Source: Chondrus crispus
Taxonomy: Eukaryota; Rhodophyta; Florideophyceae; Gigartinales; Gigartinaceae
Length of the DNA: 64,000 nt
Direction: 5' to 3'
Assembly (NCBI RefSeq): GCF_000350225.1
Contig: NW_005179095.1
Coordinates: 85,509 to 149,508, forward strand
Each line of letters begins with the position of its first letter. Within the stretch, counting starts at the first letter, position 1. The position numbers were made by a program, and so were the translations under genes. This document shows, piece after piece, positions 11,915-23,149 of the stretch. Below the pieces are notes generated by a model. It made no database searches. It saw only the letters and a list, made by a program, of their open reading frames with translations, and had not been told where the DNA came from.

Positions 11915-13129
11915 ATGAATGACCATATGGCTATTCTATTTCTGCTTCTCATTCAGAGCCAACGTCGAAAAAAGGCCATAACATTCAGGCAAAAGTTGTC
12001 AGCCGAGGGACGAAAAAGAAGAGACCGCAGGATATCAAGAGCTGCCTTGCAGCACCCGTCGATGTCTACGTTTTCGGTTCTCTACGGATCTGGCTGTGAT
12101 AGATCCCTAATTACTCTAACAGGGCTCGATCACCACGCATTTCGTAGACTGCTTGAAAAATTCGCACCCGCCTTCGAACGATGTTCTCCGTACTTTAGCG
12201 AGGGAATGATAAGGCTCCTCCCGCTGCGTTCGAAAAAGCGTGGTCGCCCGCGTTCGTTGTCAGCTTGCCAATGTTTAGGTCTCGTACTTCCTTGGGGAAG
12301 ATCCAGGGGTTCCGAGATGGTTTTGTGCCTCATGTTCGGCATCACTGGCTCAGTTTGTTCGCTTTTCTTACGGTTTGGAAGGCGAATATTACTCCAACAA
12401 CTCTCTGCAGACGACATGGCAGCTGTGCGCATGCCATCAGATGACGAAGTGAATGTCTTTAAGCATTCCTTTGCATCAAAATATTCTATGCTTTCTGACG
12501 TATATGCAGTTGCTGATGGGCTCAAGCTATATCTGCAGCAATCCGGGGACGCCGTTATCCAAAATATGTGTTATAATGGATGGACCCATGACCATTATGT
12601 TGGGAATGTTTTTGTGTTTGCCCCAAATGGAACGATTATAGCGTGTGCGGTGAACGCACCCGGGGCGATGCATGACTCGACGATAGCAGATTGGGGTAAC
12701 ATTTACAAAAAAACTGCAAGATGTGTATGATAGAACTGGTGGCCGCTGTGTTGTCGATTCGGCTTTTTCGAAAGGAAACCATCCCTTTCTTATCAAGTCT
12801 AGTCAGGACTACCTAATCAACGCTGAGCATGTGGAACCGGTTGCAGAGGGTCGACAAGCAACCTCCGCTCGGCAGGCATGCCTGCCGACCCCACTCCGCT
12901 GCAGCGGAGTGGGGTATGAGAGCGCTGCAAGGGTCATTTCCAAGATCGAAGGATCGACTCACATATGAAGAACGAGGAGAGTGAAAATCTATTCTTTTGT
13001 CTGTGGTTCTGCTGTTCAATTTTAGGACCCGTCTCGTTGGGTTGAATCAAATCTTGAACTCGTACATGCCCAACATGAGCGTCGACGCGAATTATTTTCT
13101 CAGCAACAACACCGTCATCCCTGAATAAT
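11915..13129 (+). pseudogene. DDE superfamily endonuclease (PIF/Harbinger-like transposase), broken
   Basis: DNA-transposon transposase remnant of about 400 codons. Catalytic motifs are visible: VADGLKLY (first Asp), NAPGAMHDSTIADWG (second Asp) and VVDSAFSKG (third acidic position). The C terminus runs on to a stop at 13127-13129. Three lesions break it: a one-base frame change in an A-run near 12710, a paired palindrome at 12870-12914, and an in-frame TGA near 12987. Without the palindromic insert the frame reads smoothly from ARQA into EWGMRAL, as in relatives of the family. The start was taken at the first ATG after a stop; a downstream Met is possible. Confidence 0.75.
12870..12914. repeat. 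Two abutting perfect palindromes (18 bp + 26 bp) inside the transposase frame
   Basis: 12870-12887 (CGGCAGGCA and its complement) and 12889-12914 (CCCCACTCCGCTG and its complement) are each exact inverted repeats without a loop, separated by one base. See the finding on paired foldbacks. Confidence 0.9.
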
Positions 13130-13574
13130 GCTCCTTGCTTCGCCCTGGAGACCCCTCACTTCAAAAACACGGACCCGGGAGCAGTCAAGGATGAAAACGA
13201 CGTCTTCATCGTCGCTGCAGACCTCACCTACGCACACCCGCATGAAGGCAATACACCACTTGGCACCTCCCCAACGGGACAACCGCCATCACAGCCGATG
13301 GCCAACAGCGCATCTTCCGCGTCAAACAGAACGACTTTTCCGCTTCCCTCATCTCTCAGTAGCCTGTAGCACAGACCGGCCCGTGAATTTTCGTATGGCC
13401 CACTGCCCATTTTAAACCAGGCATTCACACAAAGTGAACATTCGTCGCAGCTTCCAGGCAACGACACAATCACAACATGTAAAACAAAAACAAAAGCTAT
13501 TCAAACAAAGCCTACCCATCCTCCCATTCACCACTCCCGCCTTATCATCTTCTCCTTCTATTCCATCCTGTGGC
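13130..13574 (+). other. Possible protein-coding remnant after the transposase
   Basis: Directly after the transposase stop a frame (about 13130-13357) reads FALETPHFKNTDPG ... DVFIVAADLTYAHPHEG, with a more protein-like composition than chance, then ends. No start codon or recognised family. It may be the beginning of the unknown broken gene that continues at 14824-15195. Confidence 0.25.
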
Positions 13575-13679
13575 TTCCATTGTAGCCTTTTCCATTGTAG
13601 CCATTTCCATTGTAGCCATTTCCATTGGAGCCATTTCCATTGGAGCCATTTTCATTGTAGCCATTTTCATTGTAGCCAC
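13575..13679. repeat. 15-bp minisatellite (TTCCATTGTAGCCAT)
   Basis: About seven imperfect copies of a 15-bp unit; a copy-to-copy change GTAGCC/GGAGCC is visible. Confidence 0.85.
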
Positions 13680-13707
13680 GTCTATAAGATAACAACTGCG
13701 TCCGCTT

Positions 13708-13800
13708 TTCCAGGCCTTTCCCTGGCTTTGCCCGGCTTTCCCGGCTTTGCCCGGCTTTCCCAGGCTTTCCCAGGCTTTCCCGGCTTGTCCCCACCTTTCA
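13708..13800. repeat. ~11-bp minisatellite (GGCTTTCCCAG / GGCTTTGCCCG)
   Basis: Eight or so imperfect copies of a C/T-rich unit directly follow the previous array with only ~30 bp between them. Confidence 0.8.
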
Positions 13801-14823
13801 TGGCTTTTCCCCGCTTTTCCCCTTTACTCTTCCTCTCACTAACATCGTACTACAGTGGTAACGTACTGCAGTCAAGCTCGATTACATTACGTGTCACGAA
13901 CGTCACACAATAAAAAAGAAGCCATCAGTCGGTTTGTGGTGATTGTTGCTTGTGCTTGCTTGTGCTTGCTCCCTCATTAATTCCCACGCCCCCTGATGTC
14001 CAGTTGATGTGCAACGCAACACAAAACAATACGGACCCACCGTTCGGTAGACAACGGCAAATAGACATGTCTTATAACCTGATATAACTTGATATCCCTT
14101 TACAACACGCCTCCCAATGCTCCCCTCCAACGGAGAAGCAAAGATTAAACAACAAACAGTGGCACCCTACGTGGACATGACATACCGTAACGAAACAAAT
14201 CACACAACTAATCATACAGCTAATCATGAAGTGTCATCATCAAGCGCCATCATAAAGACCTGCAACCCCTGTCACCCCACAAAGGGCCCCCGCATTCTGC
14301 GGTACCATAAGTCTACCCGTTATGACGCTTGTTTCTATAGTACATCTTTCTAAATCAAGTACCCACTACTCTTCGTGTGTGGCCACACGTTGATGTTGTT
14401 TCATTTCTCTTTGCAGCCATGCTTTTTACTTGCTCCATCCTTGTGCATTGATCCTTGCTCGTGCATTACGTCAGATACGATTTGAACGGAAAACACTCCC
14501 AAGACATCGGTTTCAACAAGTGCTTCTAGTATGTGCACCACATACTGCATCCCCTCCCGCTCTAACCTCCTCAATCTGTTTCTTCCCGATGTGGCGTGAC
14601 GTCGCAAATCCCCGCCTTTCCCCTTCCGCACTGCTCCCCCCTCCACCGCTATCCAATTACCTTCTACACACCGCAATCCATGCCGCTTCAACCATGCTTA
14701 CCCCATACCTTCCATCAAAAAAATCCCCGCCCTCACACCTCCATTTGAAACATTTCCATCCCACCCACACGAGCAACCCATTCAACAAACCACCCACTCA
14801 CCAGCTTCACAGCTCCCCTAGAG

Positions 14824-15195
14824 GTCACCCTTGACTTCCTCTCCTCGCATCGTCGTGGCAGCAACGTCCTTGGTAACTCGCGCTTTCGCAACATCATTCA
14901 CGACGCCGCTGAGATGCATGAACCATGGCAATGCGGCAAACTCATCTGCCACGCATCCGGCGGCGGCATCTTCTACAATCCCTACGTGGCTCTCTTCTGA
15001 TACGCTCTCCCTGCAGGTGCACTACCCGACATGATCTGGAGACAGCGATTCGGAGATTACAAGAATAAAACCCCCTGTCACACGTGGTGGCTGAAATCCG
15101 TCCTCCAACTCGAATTCTTCGGCGGCGCACACTCCCGTGCAGAATGCTGCAGAGTCCCCGCAGGGAATCCTTCCGACACTCATGACACACTTTAA
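14824..15195 (+). pseudogene. Unrecognised protein-coding remnant with one in-frame stop
   Basis: A frame of 123 codons plus stop has protein-like content (VTLDFLSSHRRGSNVLG, NSRFRNIIHDAAEMHEPW, GGGIFYNPYVAL, MIWRQRFGDYKNK, CHTWWLKSVLQLEFFGGAHSR). It is broken by a single TGA at 14998-15000. No start is evident and I recognise no family. Its position between decayed transposon genes suggests it is part of a mobile element, but that is inference. Confidence 0.4.
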
Positions 15196-15273
15196 GAAAT
15201 CATACTATGACACGCGCACGGGTCTTCACATCGCCAGGTCAAGTCTCCGAAGTCCTCACCCGCACGCCTAAAC

Positions 15274-16637
15274 CTACTTTTTAGAAGTCGGAGGAAGTGT
15301 GTTGACCCCCATACCTTTCGCAAGCACAAGCATCATCATTTCCATGAATTGATCGTGTCGTGTGCTCTGTGCTTCACGTCTTTGTCTATCTTCCTCTCTA
15401 CGCTCTCTATCTTCCTGCCGCTCCCGCTCCTTTTGCTTCTGTTCCTCGCTTCTGCGTTGCTGCTCCTGCAGCATAGATAACTTGAAGATAGAAATAAGGT
15501 CCTCCCCGTCATCACCTATCCCAGTTTTGGACGCATGTTTTTTCCTCACAAGCAGCCGGGGCGAGCTGGATTTTATATTTCGGGAGGAGTGGCGTGGTGG
15601 ACTCGTGCGACCTGAACTGTGGCCTTCAGGATTAATGAGGGCAGAGCTCGAATTGTCCGGCATAACTACTGCCCCATTTCGCCCATGACCTTCTCTGTCT
15701 GAATCCGATCCATCTCGTTCCATTTCTGTAAGAACCACTGGTGCGTGTTCCTTCTGAGTAGAGATGTTTGGAACAACTTCTTCTGCAAATCCATCCGCAA
15801 ACTGCCCGTCTCCCAAGTCCGCGCGATCAGTCTCTTGTACCGGATATGCTTAGCCTTGCGAACGTCTTGTGGCATCAGAGAGTCTCCCGTTGGCATTTTC
15901 TTTCGATGCAAGGACGCAAATTTCCTTTTTAGCGAATCCAGAGTTCGGTCGCACTCGGGATATCTCTGCTCATGCAGCCGAAGAACGTGATCCCATTCTT
16001 CTTTACACAACGGGAGGTGTTGATCTGAAACATCCAACAGACTGTCGACCTCCTGCTGTGAAAACCCGCTTCCTCTTCCGCCAATTGGTGACGATCTTAA
16101 ATCACGAGCGATAGCATTTCTTCTCTTTGTGATTCTCTTTCTTGCCCCTGGTATGGGGTTGGTGGGATCATGAGGAACACGATGTGGAGCGGTGGATGTA
16201 CGCATATGTAACGACTGAACGGCAGTTTGGGCTGGCAAAGGACCTTCCACACTTTGGGCACCATATCCCGCGAGACCGTGTAGGGGGGGATCGGTGGTCG
16301 CTGGTTGAGGTTTCGTTGTTGAAAGGGGGGTGGGGCTGTTTGTCTCTGTATTCCTTGGAATGAAGTGGACTTTCCATGGTGACCTCTTGATTGCGTTCAT
16401 CGGCTGATGAGGGAGATTCCTCGCCGAGTAGTCGATCATGCTCGGCCATGCTCGGTGGGATGTAGATGTCGAGTGTTGTCGGCCGGGCGGCGGCCGACGC
16501 TTTCTCTGTGTACAGTAAATTTGGATTGTACGCGCGCACATTTTGACATTTGTGCGATACACATTTAACCTAGCATGGGGTCCCCCGTCCGAGAAAACGG
16601 CGCGTTGTGTGTGCACAACGCGCCGTTTGTGTGTCAC
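15274..16637 (-). pseudogene. DUF6818/Myb-SANT-like DNA-binding protein with coiled-coil tail, one frameshift
   Basis: Read from 16637 downwards. The N-terminal part is Pro/Arg-rich. A DUF6818-type Myb-like domain lies around 16090-15860: GFSQQEVDSLLDVSDQHLPL, EEWDHVLRLHEQRYPECDRT, LKRKFASLHRKKMPTGDS, then VRKAKHIRYK. Near 15830 the frame must change by one base to reach the long continuation GDGQFADGFAEEVVPNIS. That continuation ends in a Glu/Arg-rich coiled coil (RRSEEQKQKERERQEDRERR) and a stop at 15274. DUF6818 proteins are common in expanded, transposon-associated families in oomycetes and some algae. A 34-bp hairpin (16595-16628) sits near the start codon. It is either a pseudogene or carries one sequencing indel. 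Confidence 0.7.
16595..16628. repeat. 34-bp hairpin (15-bp perfect arms, 4-nt loop)
   Basis: AAACGGCGCGTTGTG and its exact complement flank TGTG. It lies at the start of the DUF6818-type frame. It could be a transposon end or a regulatory hairpin. Confidence 0.8.
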
Positions 16638-17283
16638 AAAATCCCAATTTGGTCAACACAATTTGCGATTTTAGAATTTCAGGAGTCGCCCATTAATGGA
16701 TACTGTTCAACCCAAGGGACCATAAAGAACCTTATTTTCGCTCCTTTTTGATCCCAAATTCACTGTCAGAACTTTACTTTCTTGTCCTTATCCACATTCC
16801 TCTTACAGCAGATCTGCTTGCCTGGGGCGTCAGTTCGCCACGCGCTAGCCCCTGTCTCTAACGCTTTGATCCCGTAACTACGCATCTTGTTCTGCTCCGT
16901 GCGCTCTCTGCTCGCCAGCACCAACTCGCTCATTCTACAAGCTCCCTGTCTTGTTCTGGGACCGACTCTTTAATCTGCCACCTTTCCTACTCGCTCCGCC
17001 GTCCGCATCATTACTTTCCGCCAGGCACCAACGCACTACGTGCTCCCACATCGCTCAAGTCCCCTTGGATCCGGCGCCGCAAAATTCCCCTTTTCCGTTC
17101 TGTACGCGCTTCCCTAGTCCTAATCTTCTTCTTCCTTCCCCGACGTCCGTCTTTTCTTTGCAGAAAAATCCTTCATCCGCAAGTTCCGATCGAGCCGTCG
17201 CTGCACAGCCCTTTTTGCCGATTCCTACACGCTCCGTTACCGAACCTCATCCTTTGTCAAGAGCGGCCTCCTGTGCACCCCTA

Positions 17284-18887
17284 ATGGCATCTCCGAAAAA
17301 ATCCATCCCTCGTGTCTGTATAAGTCTAGGTACTTCCTCCTCCGAACCCGTCACTATTCATAGCGACCTTTTTTCCGAGCGACCCCACGATACCGCATCA
17401 ACAAACACAATATCACCGCCACTTCCGTGTAATTTTCCTGCCTCTCCGCATCGACAAAACACACGAGCGAGGGCATTACTGCAAATGATACCGACACTGC
17501 ATTAGAAGTTGGACGAAACCACAGCGATACTCCGGGGACAATATAGATCCTAAATATGAAGGTGATTTGAAGGAGGCATACTATTTTCTAAAGAGAAAAA
17601 CATTTCCTGTCCTTCGACAGATTCATCGTACTTGGAAGAATTTTTATCTGCGTGTAATGCAAGACACCAAAAAATACCATTCGTACGTAATCTTCTACAA
17701 GTCGTTCGATCAGAGCTCATTTCAGGCTGTCCTCTAGGAGAGCTTTTCTCTAAAAGACACGGAGACTGGGAGTTTGACTCTTTTCACGAAAATTGGGAAA
17801 CTACTAAGCACTTGGAACCAGATCTGCCGTGGGACCTCATTTTTTCGTCATCAGATGGACCTGCAGGTAGCTGCTTTTTTCTTTGCAAGCACATGTGCTC
17901 GCAAAGAAAAAAGCAGCTACCCATAAAGCGGCAGTATCAAAGTTCGCCCCAGGGATCTCGACATCTGAATTTGCGCGCCTTTTTGTGATGCTGTCTACAG
18001 AAGATGCTACGCGAGAAGCGTTTCATGCTTCAGTCTTGGAGCTAACGAGGGATCAGCTTGATCGGGGTCATAACCAGGATGCGTTCTGGTCCGATACTGT
18101 AGCAAGGCTTTTTAATGATCCTTCTTACCGCCCTGTGTATTCATTTCAAAGCATTGTTGAGGGAGTTTGTGTTGCTGACCATCCGTCGACGACGAGAGAT
18201 GGACCCTATCTAAAGCGACAATATCAAGCTGCTAGGAAGTGCTTTTCAGTGGCGTACCATAACTGGTCGAAGTCAGGACAAAACGTCCCTGACGTGTTTT
18301 CAAGGTTTACTTTTCTACGAAGGGACGCAACTTTGACGCCAGACGGGGAGAAAGCATTGATAGTTTTTCATGTTTTACGATGCGGCACGAAGTTCCTGGA
18401 TCAGTCATTGATGGACTGCATCTACAGGGGAATTGGAGGATGAAGTAGTCGAGGTATTGAAAATGGCGCAGGAGTGGATTCCGTCGAACCAAGGCGTAAA
18501 CGCAGGCGGTCTACTTCTGCTAGTCGGAGCGACAACGACCTCTAGAGCATGAAAGAAATCGTCAACTATACAACAACACAGTGGTCAAAGAGTGTTGCTG
18601 TTTCTGAGAAATTAGGGCAAGGGACGAAGTTTCAACTTGACGATGACGTTGACCGAACGATTTGTCATGTTAAAAAACTTCGCGAGCTGACTAAAGCCAT
18701 CTCGGAAGCTGATGAAATGAGCAATAGCGGCCCGGAAGACACGAGGGAAATATGGAAAACCATTTATACGGGGGTTCTCGCGAAATTTCGAGACTTTCAC
18801 GCATTGCAAACGTCGTTTGCAAATGACCTTCCGCCATCTTTTGATGTAACAAACATAATTGACCGGGCGGGAAGTCACACTCCGTGA
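17284..18887 (+). pseudogene. Unrecognised gene, broken by frameshifts; divergent partner of the DUF6818 gene
   Basis: Protein-like segments run on the plus strand in changing frames. They start MASPKKSIPRVCISLG at 17284 and continue through KEAYYFLKRKTFPVLRQIH, LEEFLSACNARHQKIPFVR, WEFDSFHENWETTKHLEPDL, a jump at the palindrome 17866-17921, then SKFAPGISTSEFARLFVML, FSVAYHNWSKSGQNVPDVF and a basic nuclear-localisation-like RRKRRRS. The last frame (18549-18887, KEIVNYTTTQWSKSVAV...) ends at 18887. At least three frame changes and one stop are needed, so it is not functional as assembled. I do not recognise the family. The gene is head-to-head with the DUF6818 gene and may be the second gene of the same mobile element. 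Confidence 0.45.
17866..17921. repeat. 56-bp near-perfect palindrome inside the unrecognised broken gene
   Basis: Two 21-bp arms (GGTAGCTGCTTTTTTCTTTGC and its exact complement) flank a centre that is itself palindromic (AGCACATGTGCT). The reading frame changes across it: 17632-17988 is used on the left and 17883-18443 on the right. Confidence 0.9.
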
Positions 18888-18945
18888 CCATGGCCATTTG
18901 GTGTCGTGGAAGGGAGCTTGGTGGATAATCACAACTTAGAATCGC

Positions 18946-19477
18946 TTAACAAAGCTCCGCGTTCATGTCAGCGACGAGCTTAATCCGATAGATCTTCACC
19001 ATATATGAAGTGTCCATTTCTTTCATGCAGTTACGATATGCCTTGACCTCATCGCGTAGCCTGGTCGCAGACAGAGGGACGGGAAAAGTGTTCTAGCTGC
19101 AAGGAATAGAAACCCCACTTCCCTTCAGCAGCTTCTTTGCGCAATCGAGACACTCAGTTGAAAGCTCATTGTCCAGACTATCCCAACAACTCAGAGGCAA
19201 AAATGTCGGCTTTGACCTCGCTCTTCAAAGAGCGCATATCCCCCGCGACAACGGTGACACTTTCCCGGCCGCGCTCCTGCTGCATATTGCGTAAAGTGAA
19301 AATTGCGTTAAGATTCTTCTCGACGGCATACACCTTGACGCCGATTCCCGTCGACTCTGCAGCGTCCAAGCCGCGCTTAACGAGCGGCCCGCGTCTCGCA
19401 CCGACCACCATAATGACGATTTCTTTGCTTTCTTTTCCCGTTTGCATAATCGATGTAAGCACTCAGTCATAGGACAT
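18946..19477 (-). pseudogene. PRMT5: PRMT5 (type II protein arginine methyltransferase) pseudogene, C-terminal catalytic part
   Basis: Reading leftwards from the edge of element A, the frame matches the Rossmann methyltransferase core of PRMT5: IVIMVVGARRGPLVKRGLDA (motif I; canonical GAGRGP is GARRGP here), VKVYAVEKNLNAIFTL, VTVVAGDMRSLK, KADIFASELLG. A one-base frame change leads to the second catalytic block, SLDNELSTECLD, and on to YMVKIYRIKLVAD, after which similarity stops. An in-frame TGA lies at the start, beside the element A junction. PRMT5 dimethylates arginines on histones and Sm proteins symmetrically. The missing upstream part lies at 47868-48600, so this is one gene cut in two. 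An intact copy is presumably elsewhere in the genome. Confidence 0.85.
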
Positions 19478-20495
19478 TGTAGTGCAATGCGCCTGTCGGG
19501 CAGAGACCGCGGTCCGATGGTCCAGCAAAAACAACAACAGCAACAAAAAGAAGAACTGCCGATGGCACAGCGCTACGGAGTGTCCGACTCTCCCTTCTCC
19601 GTTTAAACGAGCTTGCGACTCGTAGTAGCTCAGATCCTTGATGGGGGGGCACAGAGAAATAGCCCGGCCCGGGATCGGTGTGGTAGAGACTTGCGAAGAG
19701 AACTGCTCGACGAGTGTGGGGTGGGGCGCGTACGTAGATACCCCAGTTCCACTGGGTTGTAAGGCCAATGCTCGTTGAGCTTCTTCGACACCTTGTAACG
19801 CGACAAGGCCTTCGACGGGGGCGTCGCAAAGCAGCCCGACGGGATGAAATGAAAGTAGCAGCGCTACGTCAACTGTGCCACCCGATGGCTCGAAACATCT
19901 ACACCGGTTCGGTCGCAACCGACACCGATGGTACCAACACTGGCTCGTGACACGACGGAGCCCTTCGAGGGAGACGTCGTTGCAACAGTCTCCGTCGGAA
20001 AATGGGTCACAGTAGCAGCGCTACGTCAACTGTGTCGCCCGACGGCAAAGACACCTACACCGGTTCGGTCGCAACCGAGGCCGATGGCACCAACACAAGA
20101 TAAGGGGAAAATAGGTAGAATTAGAGATAGAAAAGGATAGGGAAATAAAAGAAAGAGAAAAGGGAACCCCGAGCGATAGAGGATGCCGTAGGCTTAGGTA
20201 AAAGGGAGCGTCTTGGTAGAGACGGACTTCAACCAAGGCGACATTCAACTCCGGCAACTCCGGTTGGTTTATTGACTTGTTCGGTCAAAGGGCTAAGTTA
20301 TATAGAGCCCCGCCGGGGCGAGTACCGTAGCTCCCGGCTCTAGATTCTAGATCTAATTAGCAAATAAATAAATTAATTAAAATAATCGTGCGCTTCGTCG
20401 CACACGTGTGTCCCCCAAACCCGGACTACAGTATCCAATTTTTTTCCTTTTTCACTTCCTTCCTCCCCCCTACCCGAGACGGGTATTGCACTACA
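19478..20495 (-). repeat. Element A left LTR (3' LTR)
   Basis: 1018 bp, ends TGTAGTGCAAT...ATTGCACTACA (11-bp perfect inverted ends). On the minus strand a TATATAA lies at ~20298-20304 with an AATAAA about 30 bp further on (20268-20273), consistent with promoter, short R region and polyadenylation. Two ~90-bp direct repeats containing CACCGGTTCGGTCGCAACCG occur at ~19853-19937 and ~20009-20096. Confidence 0.95.
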
Positions 20496-20510
20496 TATCC
20501 CCCTTCTGAG
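20496..20510 (-). other. Element A polypurine tract
   Basis: On the minus strand a purine run (AGAAGGGGGATA) abuts the left LTR, the expected plus-strand primer site. It fixes the element's orientation. Confidence 0.8.
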
Positions 20511-20605
20511 CGCTCTCGCGCAGCGGCTTCACTCCCTTGCTTCCCAACTTCTTCCTTTTTCTTCCGACCATCGGTCGCCGCTCGCGTGAGAGTAAGACTA
20601 TCTCC

Positions 20606-21925
20606 ATGTTTCCTTCATCGGATCCCACTGTCGGACATACCGCCCGCGGTCGCCGCGGTGTGGGCTTCTCACACAAGCCTTCCATTCCTAGCGACCTTCC
20701 TTCCATACCCCGACTTCCCCCGAACACCAACGTTCCTGAACCGGTCTTTCATCCCGATCTCCATCCTTCATCAGCCTCTTGTCGATACCCCTCACTAGCC
20801 GAGCTCCAAGGTAAATCCATGCGCGACTATCCCTTACTGTACGCGGCCACTCCTTGGTTTTCCACCATCGACGTGCGCGACGTCACTAGCATCGGGCGCG
20901 ACTTTGCCGACGGTGTGGGGATGCTGCCGGGTCACCTTCCCCTTCAAGCCATTTCCTCCTACGATTGGCGTGCCCGTGTCGCCATTCCCCCTTCTATCCT
21001 GCGTCGTTCCTCCCCTCATGGCCGACAGGGCCTATCCCTGCGGTTCATGGAAGCCGTCCTCGACCGCCTCGACCTATCCCTATCCGATGCCCTCATCCCT
21101 CCGTCCTTCGGATGTGACACGTGGAAGTTTCGCACGGAGGGGGAGCGTGATTACCTTGACAACCTCCTCAGCTGGACACGGGGTGACCCCGTGCTCGAGG
21201 CGGGCCGCCTGTGGCATAACCAACTGACGGTGACTAACGATGCCATGTCATACACGCGCGCAATCCTCCCCCTCAATTTCCGATATACGAAACGCGGGAA
21301 CATCCCCTTCTTCCAGCATACGGTCCGATTCGAGCGTAAGATGAGATCGGACACGGGATATTTCCTAGCTTACCAAATGATTGAGGCGCGGGAAATTGCT
21401 CGGTCACACTACCCCAACCGGTACCAGCAACTCCCCTCGTGGTGGGGACAATTTGAGGTCTGCCAAGGGTTTTGGGCAGAGCTCGGTCCCATCCTTACCT
21501 ACTTTGGAAGCCATCTCACTGATCCTCGTCACGGGTTGTGGGTTTTCTTTTTAACGGAGTGGTGCGTGAAGGTAGCCGCCACCTTGCTCTGGGAGGCGTA
21601 CGATTGTTGGCGGCTTTGGTATCTTCCTCCGAAGCTCGTCGAGCTCATGTGCCTTTTGGACTATACTGTGCCATTGGGCGGAGCAGACACCGACTTCGAA
21701 CTGCATTCCTTACTCGAAAAGATCAATCAGGTCGACTGGGATGTTTTCCCCCTATCAACTCATCCCGATCCTTCGCGAGGGGACGCCCGTCCTTTTCTCC
21801 CGGACGAAGTCACAGTGCGGCGGGTGACTTTGTCTGGTTCAACCCTTGGACATCCGCCTTGTGCTCTTCCTCCGAAGCGCGCCTCAGTCGCCAATTCGGC
21901 AACCAAGTTCCAACCCCTGACGTAG
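20606..21925 (+). CDS. Antisense accessory ORF of element A, unknown family
   Basis: An uninterrupted 439-codon frame on the strand opposite to gag-pol, beginning 110 bp inside the 3' LTR. The first ATG is at 20606; the frame is open further upstream without ATG. The protein has a Pro-rich N terminus and a Trp/aromatic-rich central part (WWGQFEVCQGFWAELGPILTY at residues ~285-300). A core LGPILTYFG...D..H corresponds to LPPILKYFG...D..H in the antisense protein of element B. The stop is at 21923-21925, after which another frame reads on to 22269 with protein-like content, so one frameshift may have shortened it. I recognise no known domain. It could be expressed from antisense activity of the 3' LTR; that is inference. 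Confidence 0.6.
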   Translation: MFPSSDPTVGHTARGRRGVGFSHKPSIPSDLPSIPRLPPNTNVPEPVFHPDLHPSSASCRYPSLAELQGKSMRDYPLLYAATPWFSTIDVRDVTSIGRDFADGVGMLPGHLPLQAISSYDWRARVAIPPSILRRSSPHGRQGLSLRFMEAVLDRLDLSLSDALIPPSFGCDTWKFRTEGERDYLDNLLSWTRGDPVLEAGRLWHNQLTVTNDAMSYTRAILPLNFRYTKRGNIPFFQHTVRFERKMRSDTGYFLAYQMIEAREIARSHYPNRYQQLPSWWGQFEVCQGFWAELGPILTYFGSHLTDPRHGLWVFFLTEWCVKVAATLLWEAYDCWRLWYLPPKLVELMCLLDYTVPLGGADTDFELHSLLEKINQVDWDVFPLSTHPDPSRGDARPFLPDEVTVRRVTLSGSTLGHPPCALPPKRASVANSATKFQPLT

Positions 21926-22269
21926 CTCCCATACGAGCCATAGATCCCCGCGCAGACGACGCTTGTCCCCGACCGTCTGCTCCAGATTCCCCTCTCCCTG
22001 CAGCCCCTGCTGCTGCTCCTCCTGCTGTCGATATCTCCTCGGCAGGGCATACCGAAACTCTGTCGGTTAGGGAAGCGTTGTCTTCCCCACCGTCCCCATC
22101 AATTCCCAAAAAGAGCGACGGAGCCACTGACATCTACTGCACATTGCTCCGCGCTCATGGCATCGAAGGTGAAGCTCTCCAAGAGGCTTCCCTCGATGAT
22201 CTGCGAGTCCTTGCTCGACTCGTTACCTCACTCCCGAAGGAAAAATCCTTGGGTGTGCCGCCCCACTGA
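21926..22269 (+). other. Possible C-terminal continuation of the element A antisense ORF in another frame
   Basis: Reads Pro/Ala-rich linker (PAAPAAAPPAVD), then TLLRAHGIEGEALQEASLDD and LRVLARLVTSLPKEKS before the stop at 22267-22269. The helical, charged composition looks coding rather than random. Joining would need one frame change near 21920. Confidence 0.4.
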
Positions 22270-23149
22270 CCCGCCGCTCGGACGACTCCCCCCCCTGATC
22301 CATTCTCGGATTATTACCCGTTTGGGGTGACATCTGGTTATCGACGTCACCCGATAGCTTTTGGATAATAAAATGAATCGCCTGCGTGTCCCCCGTCACC
22401 TTCACTTTCCTCCTCTTTTCTTTTCGCGTACCGTTCGTTAGCGAAACGCAGAAGGGTCCATGCAGGTACACTCTTCCTCGAACGTCGGGCTGATCCATTG
22501 TCCGACTGAACTCCTCGTCGAGGGAACGATGTCCTCTTTGGGGTCGCTTTGTGTCGTGCTGGGAGACCCCCATAATCGCCGTACGAGTCACTTAGATGTG
22601 ATTTTCGGGACGTTCTCCCTCAATCTAGTACACGAAAAATTTTAACTTCGTCACACTCAGTTGGTCAGGACTTCATGTTTGATTACGACTCCCCACTTTC
22701 GCCCTTTTTACAAGCCGTTGGCCCTAAATGTTGTTAGAAATTCCCGTCCGTAGTAAAACGCAGCAGCCATCAGTAAAACGGCTTCGTGGGAGCGGATTCT
22801 CATTACGAGCACGACCTCGGTTTCCGAATAAACTTCGGTCCTTCGGACTCTTCGCCCTCCACTTGTAAAGTACTGTCCTCCTGGCCGGTCGACGGAACTT
22901 CGTGGCGTAACGCCCTTTCGCAATGAACAGCAGAACAACTCGTTCTTCTTCTCGGTGTGACACACCGCATGGTTACTTGATGGTGATTGTCGGTTCGCCG
23001 CTCTGAATTGTTCTTGGGGCCTGGATCGGTTGGCGTCGCCACTCTTGTCCGTCGCCGTTCGCGACGCAGGGTTCGCGCTCTGTGCGTGAAAGAAAACGAA
23101 CATAAAAAATAATAATAATAACAAAGACAAAAACGGAAACATAGGAAAG
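22270..23149. other. Element A non-coding 3' region, left of the element B insertion
   Basis: No supportable frame. Ends in the GAAAG (23145-23149) duplicated by element B and continues at 36831 on its other side. Confidence 0.6.
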
